In this document: positions 6,143 through 11,422 of the stretch, one piece after another
How the letters are laid out: each line of letters begins with the position of its first letter
How positions within the stretch are numbered: the stretch's first letter is position 1
Origin: Nitriliruptoraceae bacterium
GTDB lineage: Bacteria > Actinomycetota > Nitriliruptoria > Nitriliruptorales > Nitriliruptoraceae
NCBI GenBank assembly: GCA_007120485.1
Contig: SKNP01000084.1
Location: 1 to 11,422, forward strand
Direction: 5' to 3'
Length of the DNA stretch: 11,422 nt
Made by a program: the position numbers and the translations under genes
The notes under the pieces: model-generated
What the model was told of the DNA's origin: nothing
The model's database searches: none
Seen by the model: only the letters and a program-made list of their open reading frames with translations

Positions 6143-7105
6143 GTGCCGTCCGGCGACGTTCCACCGGCCGTGCCGCCACCGGCCGTCGACCTCGAAGGGG
6201 TGGCCGTCGGCTACGGCGGCCAGACCGTCCTGCGTGATCTGAGCCTGACGGTGCCGCGAGGCAGTTTCGTCGGGATCGTGGGCCCGTCCGGGTCGGGCAA
6301 GACCACGTTGCTGCGGCTGTTGACCGGTCGGGCGGCGCGGCACCAGGGGCGGGTCGAGGTGCTGGGGCGTGCGGTACAGCCGTCGAACGTCCCCGCCGGC
6401 GTCGGCTACGTCCCCCAGCTCGAAGCGGTCGATTGGGAGTTCCCGGTGACGGTCGAGCAGGTGGTCCTGCTCGGTGAGGCGGCGACGAGCGCTCCCGTGC
6501 CGTGGTTCTCCCGGGGGGAGAAGCAGCGGGCCCGAGCGTTGCTCGAACGGCTCGGTCTCGGCGGATTGGAACGCCGCCGGATCCGTGAACTGTCCGGCGG
6601 GCAGCGTCAGCGGATGTTCCTCGCCCGGGCGCTGCTAAGGGACGCCGAGCTGCTCCTTCTCGACGAGCCGACCTCGGGGGTGGACCTGGCGACGCGGCGG
6701 GATGTGCTCGAGCTGCTGGGACAGCTCCACCACGAGGGGTTGACGGTCGTGCTGACCACCCACGACCTCAACTTCGTCGCGGCGCATCTGCCGCGGGTGG
6801 TCTGCCTCAACCAGGTCATCACCGCGGACGGGCCACCGGCGGAGGTCCTGACCCCCGATGCGCTGCAGCGAACCTTCGGTGCGCCGCTCCAGGTGCTGCG
6901 CGACGGCGACCGGATCGTGGTGGTGGACGCCGAGCAGGTCGAGCTCCACGATGCGGCCGCGCACCGTCGCGATCCCGTCCACCACGATCCCGCCCGCCAC
7001 GATCCCAGCCGCCACGATCCCGCCCGCCACGATCCCGCCCGCCAGGAGGATGGCCCGCGCAGGGACGGCCGCCAGGGACACGACGAGGTGGAGCTGCCGT
7101 GGTGA
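6143..7105 (+). CDS. znuC: Zinc/manganese ABC transporter ATP-binding protein with His-rich tail
   Basis: A 320-residue cytoplasmic ATPase that powers metal import with the permease encoded next. Walker A is GPSGSGKT (47-54), the Q-loop region reads GYVPQLEAVDWEFPVTV, a signature of metal-type ABC ATPases, LSGGQ is at 150-154, Walker B ends in LLLLDEP with Asp174-Glu175, and the H-loop His207 is in TTHDLN. After the usual end of the domain a C-terminal tail (about 275-305) repeats Arg-His-Asp-Pro-Ala, encoded by a 15-bp DNA repeat. I chose GTG 6143 because AGGAG lies 4 nt upstream; ATG 6131 in the same frame overlaps the end of the operator and would have almost no leader. The stop overlaps the permease start. 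Zinc is favoured over manganese because of the His-rich segments here and in the binding protein. Confidence 0.88.
   Translation: MPSGDVPPAVPPPAVDLEGVAVGYGGQTVLRDLSLTVPRGSFVGIVGPSGSGKTTLLRLLTGRAARHQGRVEVLGRAVQPSNVPAGVGYVPQLEAVDWEFPVTVEQVVLLGEAATSAPVPWFSRGEKQRARALLERLGLGGLERRRIRELSGGQRQRMFLARALLRDAELLLLDEPTSGVDLATRRDVLELLGQLHHEGLTVVLTTHDLNFVAAHLPRVVCLNQVITADGPPAEVLTPDALQRTFGAPLQVLRDGDRIVVVDAEQVELHDAAAHRRDPVHHDPARHDPSRHDPARHDPARQEDGPRRDGRQGHDEVELPW
6968..7045. repeat. 15-bp tandem repeat encoding the His-rich ATPase tail, 5 copies
   Basis: GATCCC recurs exactly every 15 bp at 6971, 6986, 7001, 7016 and 7031; the unit is close to CACGATCCCGCCCGC, translated as His-Asp-Pro-Ala-Arg. The later copies are nearly identical, so copy number may vary between strains. 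Confidence 0.9.
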
Positions 7106-8025
7106 TCGACTGGCTGGTCGAGCCGTTCCAGTACACGTTCTTCACGCGGGCGATGCTGGCGGGGGTGGTGATCGGGGCGATGTGCGGCGCGCTGTCCACG
7201 TTCGTGGTGCTGCGCCGGATGAGCTACATCGGTCACGGCCTGGCGCACAGCGTGCTGGGCGGGGTGGCGGTCGGCGTGGCCCTGGGTGCGGATCTGTACG
7301 TCGGCGCGATCGCGGCGACGGTGCTGTCGGCGTTGCTCATCGATCGGGTCACCCGCCGTCCGGAGCTGCACGTGGACGCCGCGATCGGGATCGTCACGAC
7401 CGCGATCTTCGCGATCGGCGTGGCGACCCTGTCGGTGGTACCGACCCGGGTGAACGTCGAGGCGATGCTCTTCGGCAACATCCTCGGCGTCGACCGCACC
7501 GATCTGACGGTCGCGGTCGTGGTCGGGCTCGCGTTCGCCATCGTGCTGGTGACCCTGCACAAGAAGTTGGTCGCGGTGACCTTCGATCCGGAGGTGGCCG
7601 GCGTGCACGGCGTGCGGACCCGGGCGATGGAACTGGTCTTCAGCCTGAGCACCGCGGCGGTCGTCGTGGCCTCCGTTCGGGTGCTCGGGGTCCTGCTGAT
7701 CGCCGCAGCCGTGGTCATCCCGGCGGCCACGGCGCGGCTGGTCACCCGCTCGATCGGCGTCATGCTGTGGGCGTCGACCGGGTTGGGCGTCGCGGCCAGC
7801 GTCATCGGGCTCTACGCCTCCTTCCACGTCGACGTGCCGAGTGGCCCCACGATCGTGCTCACCGGCGCAGCGGCGTTCCTGGTGGTGTTCATCGTCACCG
7901 CATCGCTCGGCCGGCGACGGCTCCGACGGGCACGTCGTCCCGTGCCGTCGGCGATCGGCGACGTCCGGGACGAACCACGTGGCGATCCGGATGGCAGCGA
8001 CGACGGTCGACCCGTGGCTGGCTGA
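7099..8025 (+). CDS. znuB: Zinc/manganese ABC transporter permease
   Basis: A 308-residue polytopic membrane protein of the ABC-3 family, the channel partner of the ATPase. Several hydrophobic segments are evident, starting with about 18-38. RRMSYIGHGLAHSVLGG (39-55) is the family motif in which ZnuB-type permeases read MSYFG..LAH. HVDAAIGIVTTAIFAIGV follows, and the loop with LHKKLVAVTFDPEVAGVHGV is the conserved cytoplasmic segment before the late helices (RVLGVLLIAAAVVIPAA). The final 30 residues are a charged Arg/Asp tail. GTG 7099 and the adjacent GTG 7102 are both possible; the second gives a 4-bp GTGA overlap with the ATPase stop, and GGAG at 7090-7093 can serve either. Coupled translation with the ATPase is likely. 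Confidence 0.88.
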   Translation: MVIDWLVEPFQYTFFTRAMLAGVVIGAMCGALSTFVVLRRMSYIGHGLAHSVLGGVAVGVALGADLYVGAIAATVLSALLIDRVTRRPELHVDAAIGIVTTAIFAIGVATLSVVPTRVNVEAMLFGNILGVDRTDLTVAVVVGLAFAIVLVTLHKKLVAVTFDPEVAGVHGVRTRAMELVFSLSTAAVVVASVRVLGVLLIAAAVVIPAATARLVTRSIGVMLWASTGLGVAASVIGLYASFHVDVPSGPTIVLTGAAAFLVVFIVTASLGRRRLRRARRPVPSAIGDVRDEPRGDPDGSDDGRPVAG

Positions 8026-8037
8026 CCGCCCACCCGT

Positions 8038-8043
8038 TATACT
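8038..8043 (+). promoter_or_regulatory. Probable -10 box of the binding-protein gene
   Basis: TATACT, a near-consensus -10 hexamer, 12 bp after the permease stop; its last base is the first base of the second operator-like repeat. A start near 8050 gives a leader of about 100 nt. The -35 region is not convincing. Confidence 0.55.
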
Positions 8044-8057
8044 GCGAAGGGTTCGCA
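8043..8057. promoter_or_regulatory. Operator-like inverted repeat, copy 2 (putative metal-repressor site)
   Basis: TGCGAA-GGG-TTCGCA: perfect 6-3-6 inverted repeat overlapping the end of the -10 box of the binding-protein gene. It matches the copy at 6116-6130 at 11 of 15 positions directly, and in 11 of 15 in the reverse orientation. A bound protein would block the promoter. Confidence 0.65.
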
Positions 8058-8153
8058 TTAGCATGGCGCGGCCGTCGCATCGCGGTGTCCCGTTCGTCGC
8101 CGAGGCGGCGGACCGGCAGCCCACGTCCGACCCTCGTTCCCAGGAGCCACTCG

Positions 8154-9377
8154 ATGGCGGGTACCTCGTTCTCCTCCGCTCGCGTGCTCGCCGCGCTGGT
8201 CGTGCTCGCCGTCGGGCTCGCTGCTTGTGGGACCGACGCGGACCAGGCCGACGACGGGCTCGATGTCGCCGGCTCCGAGGACGGCGACACATCCGAGGGT
8301 GATGACGCTGCCGATGATGCCGGCGACGACGAACTCGCCGAGGACGAAGACGCCGACGACGCCGATGACGCCGAGGTGGAGGATCCGGCCGTCAGCGTCG
8401 TCGCCACGGTCAGCCCGATGGCTGACCTGGTGAAGCAGGTCGGCGGGGACCGGGTGGAGGTGACCTCGCTGGTCCCGGCCGGCGCGGACGCGCACACCTA
8501 CGAACCTCGTCCGCAGGACGTCGTCAACCTGTCCGAGGCGGACGCCTACATCGGTGTCGGCCTGGACCTCAACGACGGCGCCCTGCAGTTGGCGGAGGAG
8601 CGGTTGCCCGATGGTGCACCGCTGGTCCTCCTCGGTGAGCTCGCCTTGGACGATGACGACCTGGTCTTCGACCACAGCCACGACGATGGTCACGGCCACC
8701 GTCACGATGACGACGATCACGGGCATAGCCACGACGATGATCACGGGCACAGCCACGACGACGATCACGGGCACAGCCACGACGACGATGGGGACGGGCA
8801 CAGCCATGGCGACGGTGATGACGGGCTGGGACCCAACCCGCACGTCTGGACGTCGGTGCGCAACGCCGCCGACCTGGTGGACGCGATCGCGGAGACGCTC
8901 AGCGAACTCGACCCGGATGGCGCGACGACGTACGAGGGCGCGGCGACGAGCTACCTCGACGACCTCGACGACCTCGACCAGCGGATCGTGGACGCGACGG
9001 AGACGATCCCGGCGCAGGCACGGACGCTGATCACCTACCACGACGCGTGGACCTACTTCGCCCGGGACTACGGCCTGGAGTACGCCACGGCCGTGCAGCC
9101 GACGGACCTGTCCGATCCGTCCGCGTCCGAGATCCGCGAGGTCATCGATCTCGTGCGGGAACTGGACGCCCCCGTGATCTTCGGGAGCGAGGAGTTCCCG
9201 ACGCCGGTCCTGGAGCGCATCGCGGAGGAGACCGGCGCGGACTACGTCGACGACCTGGCCGACGACGTCCTGCCCGGCGAGCCGGGCGATGCAGAGCACA
9301 CCTACCTCGAGCTGATGCGGCGCAACGCGGCGACGATCGTCGATGCGCTCGGCGGTGACGCGAGCGACCTGAGCTGA
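8154..9377 (+). CDS. znuA: Zinc ABC transporter substrate-binding lipoprotein with His-rich loop
   Basis: A 407-residue cluster A-I metal-binding protein that captures the ion outside the cell and passes it to the permease. Residues 1-24 are a signal peptide ending in LAAC, with Cys25 the lipidated residue. Residues 28-77 are an Asp/Glu-rich linker, unusually long. The fold starts near 80 (VVATVSPMADLVKQVGGDRV). Likely metal ligands are His114 (PAGADAHTYEP), His230 (NPHVW) and His296 (TYHDAW); a fourth acidic ligand is expected near the C-terminus. Between about 173 and 223 lies a loop made of DHGHSHDD repeats, typical of ZnuA rather than manganese-binding relatives and encoded by a 24-bp DNA repeat. 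The end YLELMRRNAATIVDAL is conserved in the family. ATG 8154 has AGGAG 7 nt upstream. The gene has its own operator and promoter. Confidence 0.93.
   Translation: MAGTSFSSARVLAALVVLAVGLAACGTDADQADDGLDVAGSEDGDTSEGDDAADDAGDDELAEDEDADDADDAEVEDPAVSVVATVSPMADLVKQVGGDRVEVTSLVPAGADAHTYEPRPQDVVNLSEADAYIGVGLDLNDGALQLAEERLPDGAPLVLLGELALDDDDLVFDHSHDDGHGHRHDDDDHGHSHDDDHGHSHDDDHGHSHDDDGDGHSHGDGDDGLGPNPHVWTSVRNAADLVDAIAETLSELDPDGATTYEGAATSYLDDLDDLDQRIVDATETIPAQARTLITYHDAWTYFARDYGLEYATAVQPTDLSDPSASEIREVIDLVRELDAPVIFGSEEFPTPVLERIAEETGADYVDDLADDVLPGEPGDAEHTYLELMRRNAATIVDALGGDASDLS
8715..8786. repeat. 24-bp tandem repeat encoding the His/Asp loop, 3 copies plus a partial
   Basis: Units begin at 8715, 8739 and 8763, consensus GATCACGGGCACAGCCACGA followed by CGAC. 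The second and third are identical, the first differs at two positions, and a degenerate copy follows. It translates as Asp-His-Gly-His-Ser-His-Asp-Asp per unit. Confidence 0.9.
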
Positions 9378-9425
9378 GCGAGACCACCTGGTCGACGGCG
9401 CGTCGAACCGGACGCCGGGTGCACC

Positions 9426-9441
9426 CCGGGGACGACCCCGG
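9426..9441. terminator. Hairpin between convergent znuA and DUF3618-like genes
   Basis: CCGGGG-ACGA-CCCCGG is a perfect 6-bp stem with a 4-nt loop, 48 bp past the znuA stop and directly adjoining the stop of the minus-strand gene at 9442. It could end transcription in both directions; no T-tract follows on either strand. Confidence 0.45.
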
Positions 9442-10086
9442 TCAGCCCACCAGGTCGTCCGGGCCGGTGGCGGGGTCGATCGATCCCGGGCCGAAGACCT
9501 CGGGCGGTTCGCCGGTCCGCAGCCGCCAGGCGATCCCACCAGCCCCGGCACCGGCGGCGAGCACCGCCGCCAGCACCAGCTTCTTGCCGAGCCCGCCGGA
9601 GGCGTCCGCATCGTCGTGCGGCTCGCCGGCTTCGATCCGGGCGAGCGCTCGCGCCAGTGCCTCGGCCTGGCGCTGCACCTCGGCGTCCGCCTCACGTTGG
9701 GTCTTGCGGCGCTTGCGGACGATCATGGTGATCGCCACGGAGGCCACGGTCACGACCGCGCCACCACCCACGGCCAGGGCGTTGCGGCGCGTCTCCGGGC
9801 TGATCTGGGTGGGATCGGGGGCGCGCCCTTGCAACGCCTGGAGGTCACGGCCCATCGACTCCCGGAGCTCGCGGAGCCGTGCCGTCGCCTGATCGGGCGT
9901 CTCGACGGGGCCACCCCGACGCGCCTCCAACGCCGCGCTCAGCTCCGACTTGACCTCGTCGACGGTGCCCTTGGCGCGCTCCACCTCCGCCTTGACTCGG
10001 TCCACGGGGGAACCGCTCCCGGAGGTCGACTCGGAGGTCCCGTCGTCGGGGCCGGTGGGGTCATGGCGGTGGGTCGCGTCGTTCAT
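9442..10086 (-). CDS. DUF3618-like membrane protein
   Basis: A 214-residue protein. Residues 1-28 are polar, His/Asp/Ser/Gly-rich. About 29-55 form a charged helix (VDRVKAEVERAKGTVDEVKS). Residues 62-92 (TPDQATARLRELRESMGRDL followed by QALQ) resemble the DUF3618 motif, with a conserved Thr-Pro and a leucine-spaced helix. A first hydrophobic helix (about 104-122) is followed by a strongly basic RKRRKTQRE, a charged helix to about 152, and a second hydrophobic segment (167-187). The role of DUF3618 proteins is unknown. ATG 10086 overlaps the stop of the upstream holin-like gene as ATGA, so the two are translationally coupled. Such pairs are common in actinobacteria and are usually thought of as envelope or stress-related; that is an inference. 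Confidence 0.7.
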   Translation of the reverse strand: MNDATHRHDPTGPDDGTSESTSGSGSPVDRVKAEVERAKGTVDEVKSELSAALEARRGGPVETPDQATARLRELRESMGRDLQALQGRAPDPTQISPETRRNALAVGGGAVVTVASVAITMIVRKRRKTQREADAEVQRQAEALARALARIEAGEPHDDADASGGLGKKLVLAAVLAAGAGAGGIAWRLRTGEPPEVFGPGSIDPATGPDDLVG

Positions 10087-10493
10087 CGTTGCACCTGCTC
10101 CTGCGCCCACGTCTTGAGGGTCTCGAGCTCCTGCTGGGTCCGTTCGGGCTTGATCGGACGCTTCATCAGCTTGACGCCGACCAGCGCCAGGATGGCGGCG
10201 ATCAACAGGTAGACGCCGGTGATGATCAGCCATGCCGCCCACAGTGGGAGCACCAGGGCGAGCGCGTGGGCTCCGGTGACGCCGACGAACGCCAGGACGA
10301 AGAACCCGAACAGCGCGGCGCCGATGAACAGCCCGACGGCGATGCCCTTGTCCCGGGCGATGCCGGTGACCTCGAGCTTCAGCAGCTCGAACTGGGTCTT
10401 GAGGAGGGCCTGGAGGTTCGCGATCAACGAGGCGACGACCTCGGAGGTCGCCCGCTGATCGCCGCCTGCCTCCGCGGGGGTGTCTGGCTGCAT
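10083..10493 (-). CDS. Holin-III superfamily (actinobacterial Holin-X type) membrane protein
   Basis: A 136-residue protein. An N-terminal amphipathic stretch (about 17-48, EVVASLIANLQALLKTQFEL continuing LKLEV) precedes two closely spaced hydrophobic helices at about 51-73 and 76-105, then a basic segment (KLMKRPIKPER) and a Gln/Glu-rich tail. This is the layout of the actinobacterial Holin-X/phage holin superfamily III, which in chromosomes is found outside prophages; no lysis genes are nearby, so a phage role is not supported. AGGAG lies 7 nt before ATG 10493. It is first in a two-gene operon with the DUF3618-like gene and diverges from the VIT-type transporter gene across 132 bp. Confidence 0.75.
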   Translation of the reverse strand: MQPDTPAEAGGDQRATSEVVASLIANLQALLKTQFELLKLEVTGIARDKGIAVGLFIGAALFGFFVLAFVGVTGAHALALVLPLWAAWLIITGVYLLIAAILALVGVKLMKRPIKPERTQQELETLKTWAQEQVQR

Positions 10494-10625
10494 CGGTCAC
10501 TCCTGCGCCACGTGCGGCTCCACGCCGCGTCCGGACGGTTCCGCACCCTAGGGCAGCACGTTCGGAGCCGCTGGACACGCACGTGGGCGGTCGGTCCAGG
10601 TGACCTCTATCTTCGGCACGTCGAG

Positions 10626-11207
10626 GTGCAGACGACCGACGAGGAACGGACCCGACCCGTGGTGGTAAACGGTGGCGACGAGGACGGTGTCCTCGAGCGT
10701 TCGAACACGATCCGCGCCGGGGTGTTCGGTGTGCAGGACGGGGTGGTGTCCAACTTCGGTCTGATCATGGGGGTGGCGGGCGCGCAGATCAGCCCCGGGG
10801 CGGTGCTGGTCGCCGGCGCGGCCGGGCTGGTGTCCGGTGCCATGTCGATGGGGGCCGGGGAGTACGTCAGCGTCCGCACGCAACGTGAGCTGCTCGAAGC
10901 CGGTGCCTCGATCGGTGAGGACGCGAACGTCAGCCCGTACCGCGCCGCCGGGGCGAACGCAGGTCTGTTCGCGGTGGGCGGGTCCGTCCCGCTGCTGCCG
11001 TTCATGGTCACCTCCGGCATCGTCGCGGTGCTGAGCAGCATCGTGATGAGCATGCTCGTGCTGTTCGGTGCCGGCGCCGCGCTCACCAAGCTCACGCAAC
11101 GACATCCGTGGCGCTCCGGGCTGCGGATGCTGGTCATCGGTGGTGGTGCCGGAGCGCTCGGCTACGGGCTCGGGACGTTGCTCGGCAACCTCGTCGACGT
11201 CGCCTGA
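10626..11207 (+). CDS. VIT/CCC1-type Fe/Mn transporter, short form
   Basis: A 193-residue membrane protein of the VIT family, whose members move ferrous iron or manganese out of the cytosol. The family opening is clear: NTIRAGVFGVQDGVVSNFGL with Asp38, GVAGA, then SGAMSMGAGEYVSVRTQREL with Met73/Met75 and Glu79, the regions that line the transport path in the plant homologue. Three hydrophobic segments follow (about 107-127, 129-155, 170-190). Only about 20 residues separate GEYVSVRTQRE from the next helix, whereas usual members have a longer cytoplasmic metal-binding helical domain there, so it appears missing. The start is uncertain: GTG 10626 lacks a ribosome site, and GTG 10659 or 10662 in the same frame are alternatives with only a weak GGA upstream. 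It stands alone, with a strong hairpin after the stop. Confidence 0.8.
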   Translation: MQTTDEERTRPVVVNGGDEDGVLERSNTIRAGVFGVQDGVVSNFGLIMGVAGAQISPGAVLVAGAAGLVSGAMSMGAGEYVSVRTQRELLEAGASIGEDANVSPYRAAGANAGLFAVGGSVPLLPFMVTSGIVAVLSSIVMSMLVLFGAGAALTKLTQRHPWRSGLRMLVIGGGAGALGYGLGTLLGNLVDVA

Positions 11208-11223
11208 GGTCCGAACCTGCCCG

Positions 11224-11245
11224 GGTGGTCGGGCCACCGACCACC
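11224..11245 (+). terminator. Hairpin terminator after the VIT-type gene
   Basis: GGTGGTCGG (11224-11232) and CCGACCACC (11237-11245) form a perfect 9-bp stem with a GCCA tetraloop, 16 bp past the stop. A G-rich stretch follows instead of T residues. Confidence 0.65.
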
Positions 11246-11291
11246 GGGAGTGGGGTGGGTTGGCACCCTGGGATGGCGAGTGCAAGCCCGG

Positions 11292-11297
11292 TACCAT
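11292..11297 (+). promoter_or_regulatory. Possible -10 box of the right-edge gene
   Basis: TACCAT, about 23 bp ahead of the GGAGGAGG ribosome site. The -35 region is not convincing, so support is weak. Confidence 0.3.
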
Positions 11298-11328
11298 CGG
11301 TCGGTGACCGACCTGGAGGAGGTGCCTC

Positions 11329-11422
11329 GTGACCGTCGCTGATCGACGCCCAGCCCGGGGCGCATCCGCCTCGCCGCCACCCGGCCGCCCGCGCGATGGC
11401 CTGCACGTGACGGACGTCCCCG
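11329..11422 (+). CDS. Unidentified protein, N-terminal fragment (partial)
   Basis: An open frame from GTG 11329 runs off the right edge, with 31 complete codons. The ribosome site is excellent: GGAGGAGG at 11315-11322, 6 nt upstream, and a possible -10 box lies further up. The first residues are TVADRRPARG, then Ala/Ser/Pro-rich sequence and GRPRDGLHVTDVP. It looks like a flexible cytoplasmic N-terminus, with no signal peptide. Too little is present to name a family. Confidence 0.6.
   Translation, partial: MTVADRRPARGASASPPPGRPRDGLHVTDVP

Noticed and set aside
8063..8302. ATG-started frame in the znuA leader (from 8063)
   Set aside because: It has no ribosome site and overlaps znuA out of frame; the composition is Arg-rich. 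A regulatory upstream frame cannot be excluded but is not supported.
6607..9695. Long minus-strand open frames opposite the importer genes (561 and 545 codons)
   Set aside because: They are shadows of well-motifed plus-strand ABC transporter genes; the His-rich or Val-rich runs in them only reflect the DNA repeats.
10083..10493. Prophage lysis gene
   Set aside because: The holin-III-like protein stands beside a DUF3618-like gene with no endolysin, structural or integrase gene near; the family is widespread in actinobacterial chromosomes.
11260..11275. TTGGCACC resembling a sigma-54 promoter -24 element
   Set aside because: No GC element at the required spacing, and actinobacteria generally lack sigma-54.

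Overview
High-GC bacterial DNA, most likely from a deep-branching actinobacterium. The evidence is GC-rich third positions throughout, frequent GTG starts, an SCO6745-type gene, and a holin-III/DUF3618-like membrane gene pair typical of that phylum. Several proteins carry long Asp/Glu runs, which might point to a salt-adapted lineage; the taxon itself is an inference.

Layout. 1-1399 (minus): the N-terminal part of an RNase R/RNB-like protein running off the left edge, preceded by an unrecognised acidic protein. 1400-1701: a divergent intergenic region with a 12-bp tandem repeat. 1702-3146 (plus): a two-gene operon, a single-pass coiled-coil membrane protein overlapping a lipoprotein-anchored trypsin-like protease. 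3160-3888 (minus): a J-domain protein. 4064-4951 (plus): an SCO6745-family protein. 4965-5993 (minus): a zinc-dependent deacetylase of the HDAC/acetylpolyamine amidohydrolase family. 6143-9377 (plus): a complete zinc (or manganese) ABC importer, ATPase and permease overlapping and the binding lipoprotein on its own promoter. 9442-10493 (minus): a holin-III-like protein and a DUF3618-like membrane protein, overlapping by ATGA. 10626-11207 (plus): a short VIT/CCC1-type metal transporter. 11329-end (plus): the start of an unidentified gene.

The centre of interest is the metal uptake locus. Two near-identical 15-bp inverted repeats (TGCGAGCCGTTCGCG and TGCGAAGGGTTCGCA) each abut a -10 box, one before the ATPase gene and one before the binding-protein gene, so the two transcription units look like a small regulon of one metal-sensing repressor not encoded here. 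Both the binding protein (24-bp DNA repeats) and, less usually, the ATPase C-terminus (15-bp DNA repeats) carry repeat-built histidine-rich segments, suggesting metal binding on both sides of the membrane. A zinc-enzyme gene lies divergently next to the operon, and a VIT-like exporter lacking the usual cytoplasmic metal-binding domain lies about 1.2 kb downstream.

No mobile element, CRISPR array, rRNA or tRNA was recognised. I see no strong case for a wholly new multi-gene system; the operator pair, the His-rich ATPase tail, the short VIT and the 12-bp repeat arrays are the most worthwhile leads.
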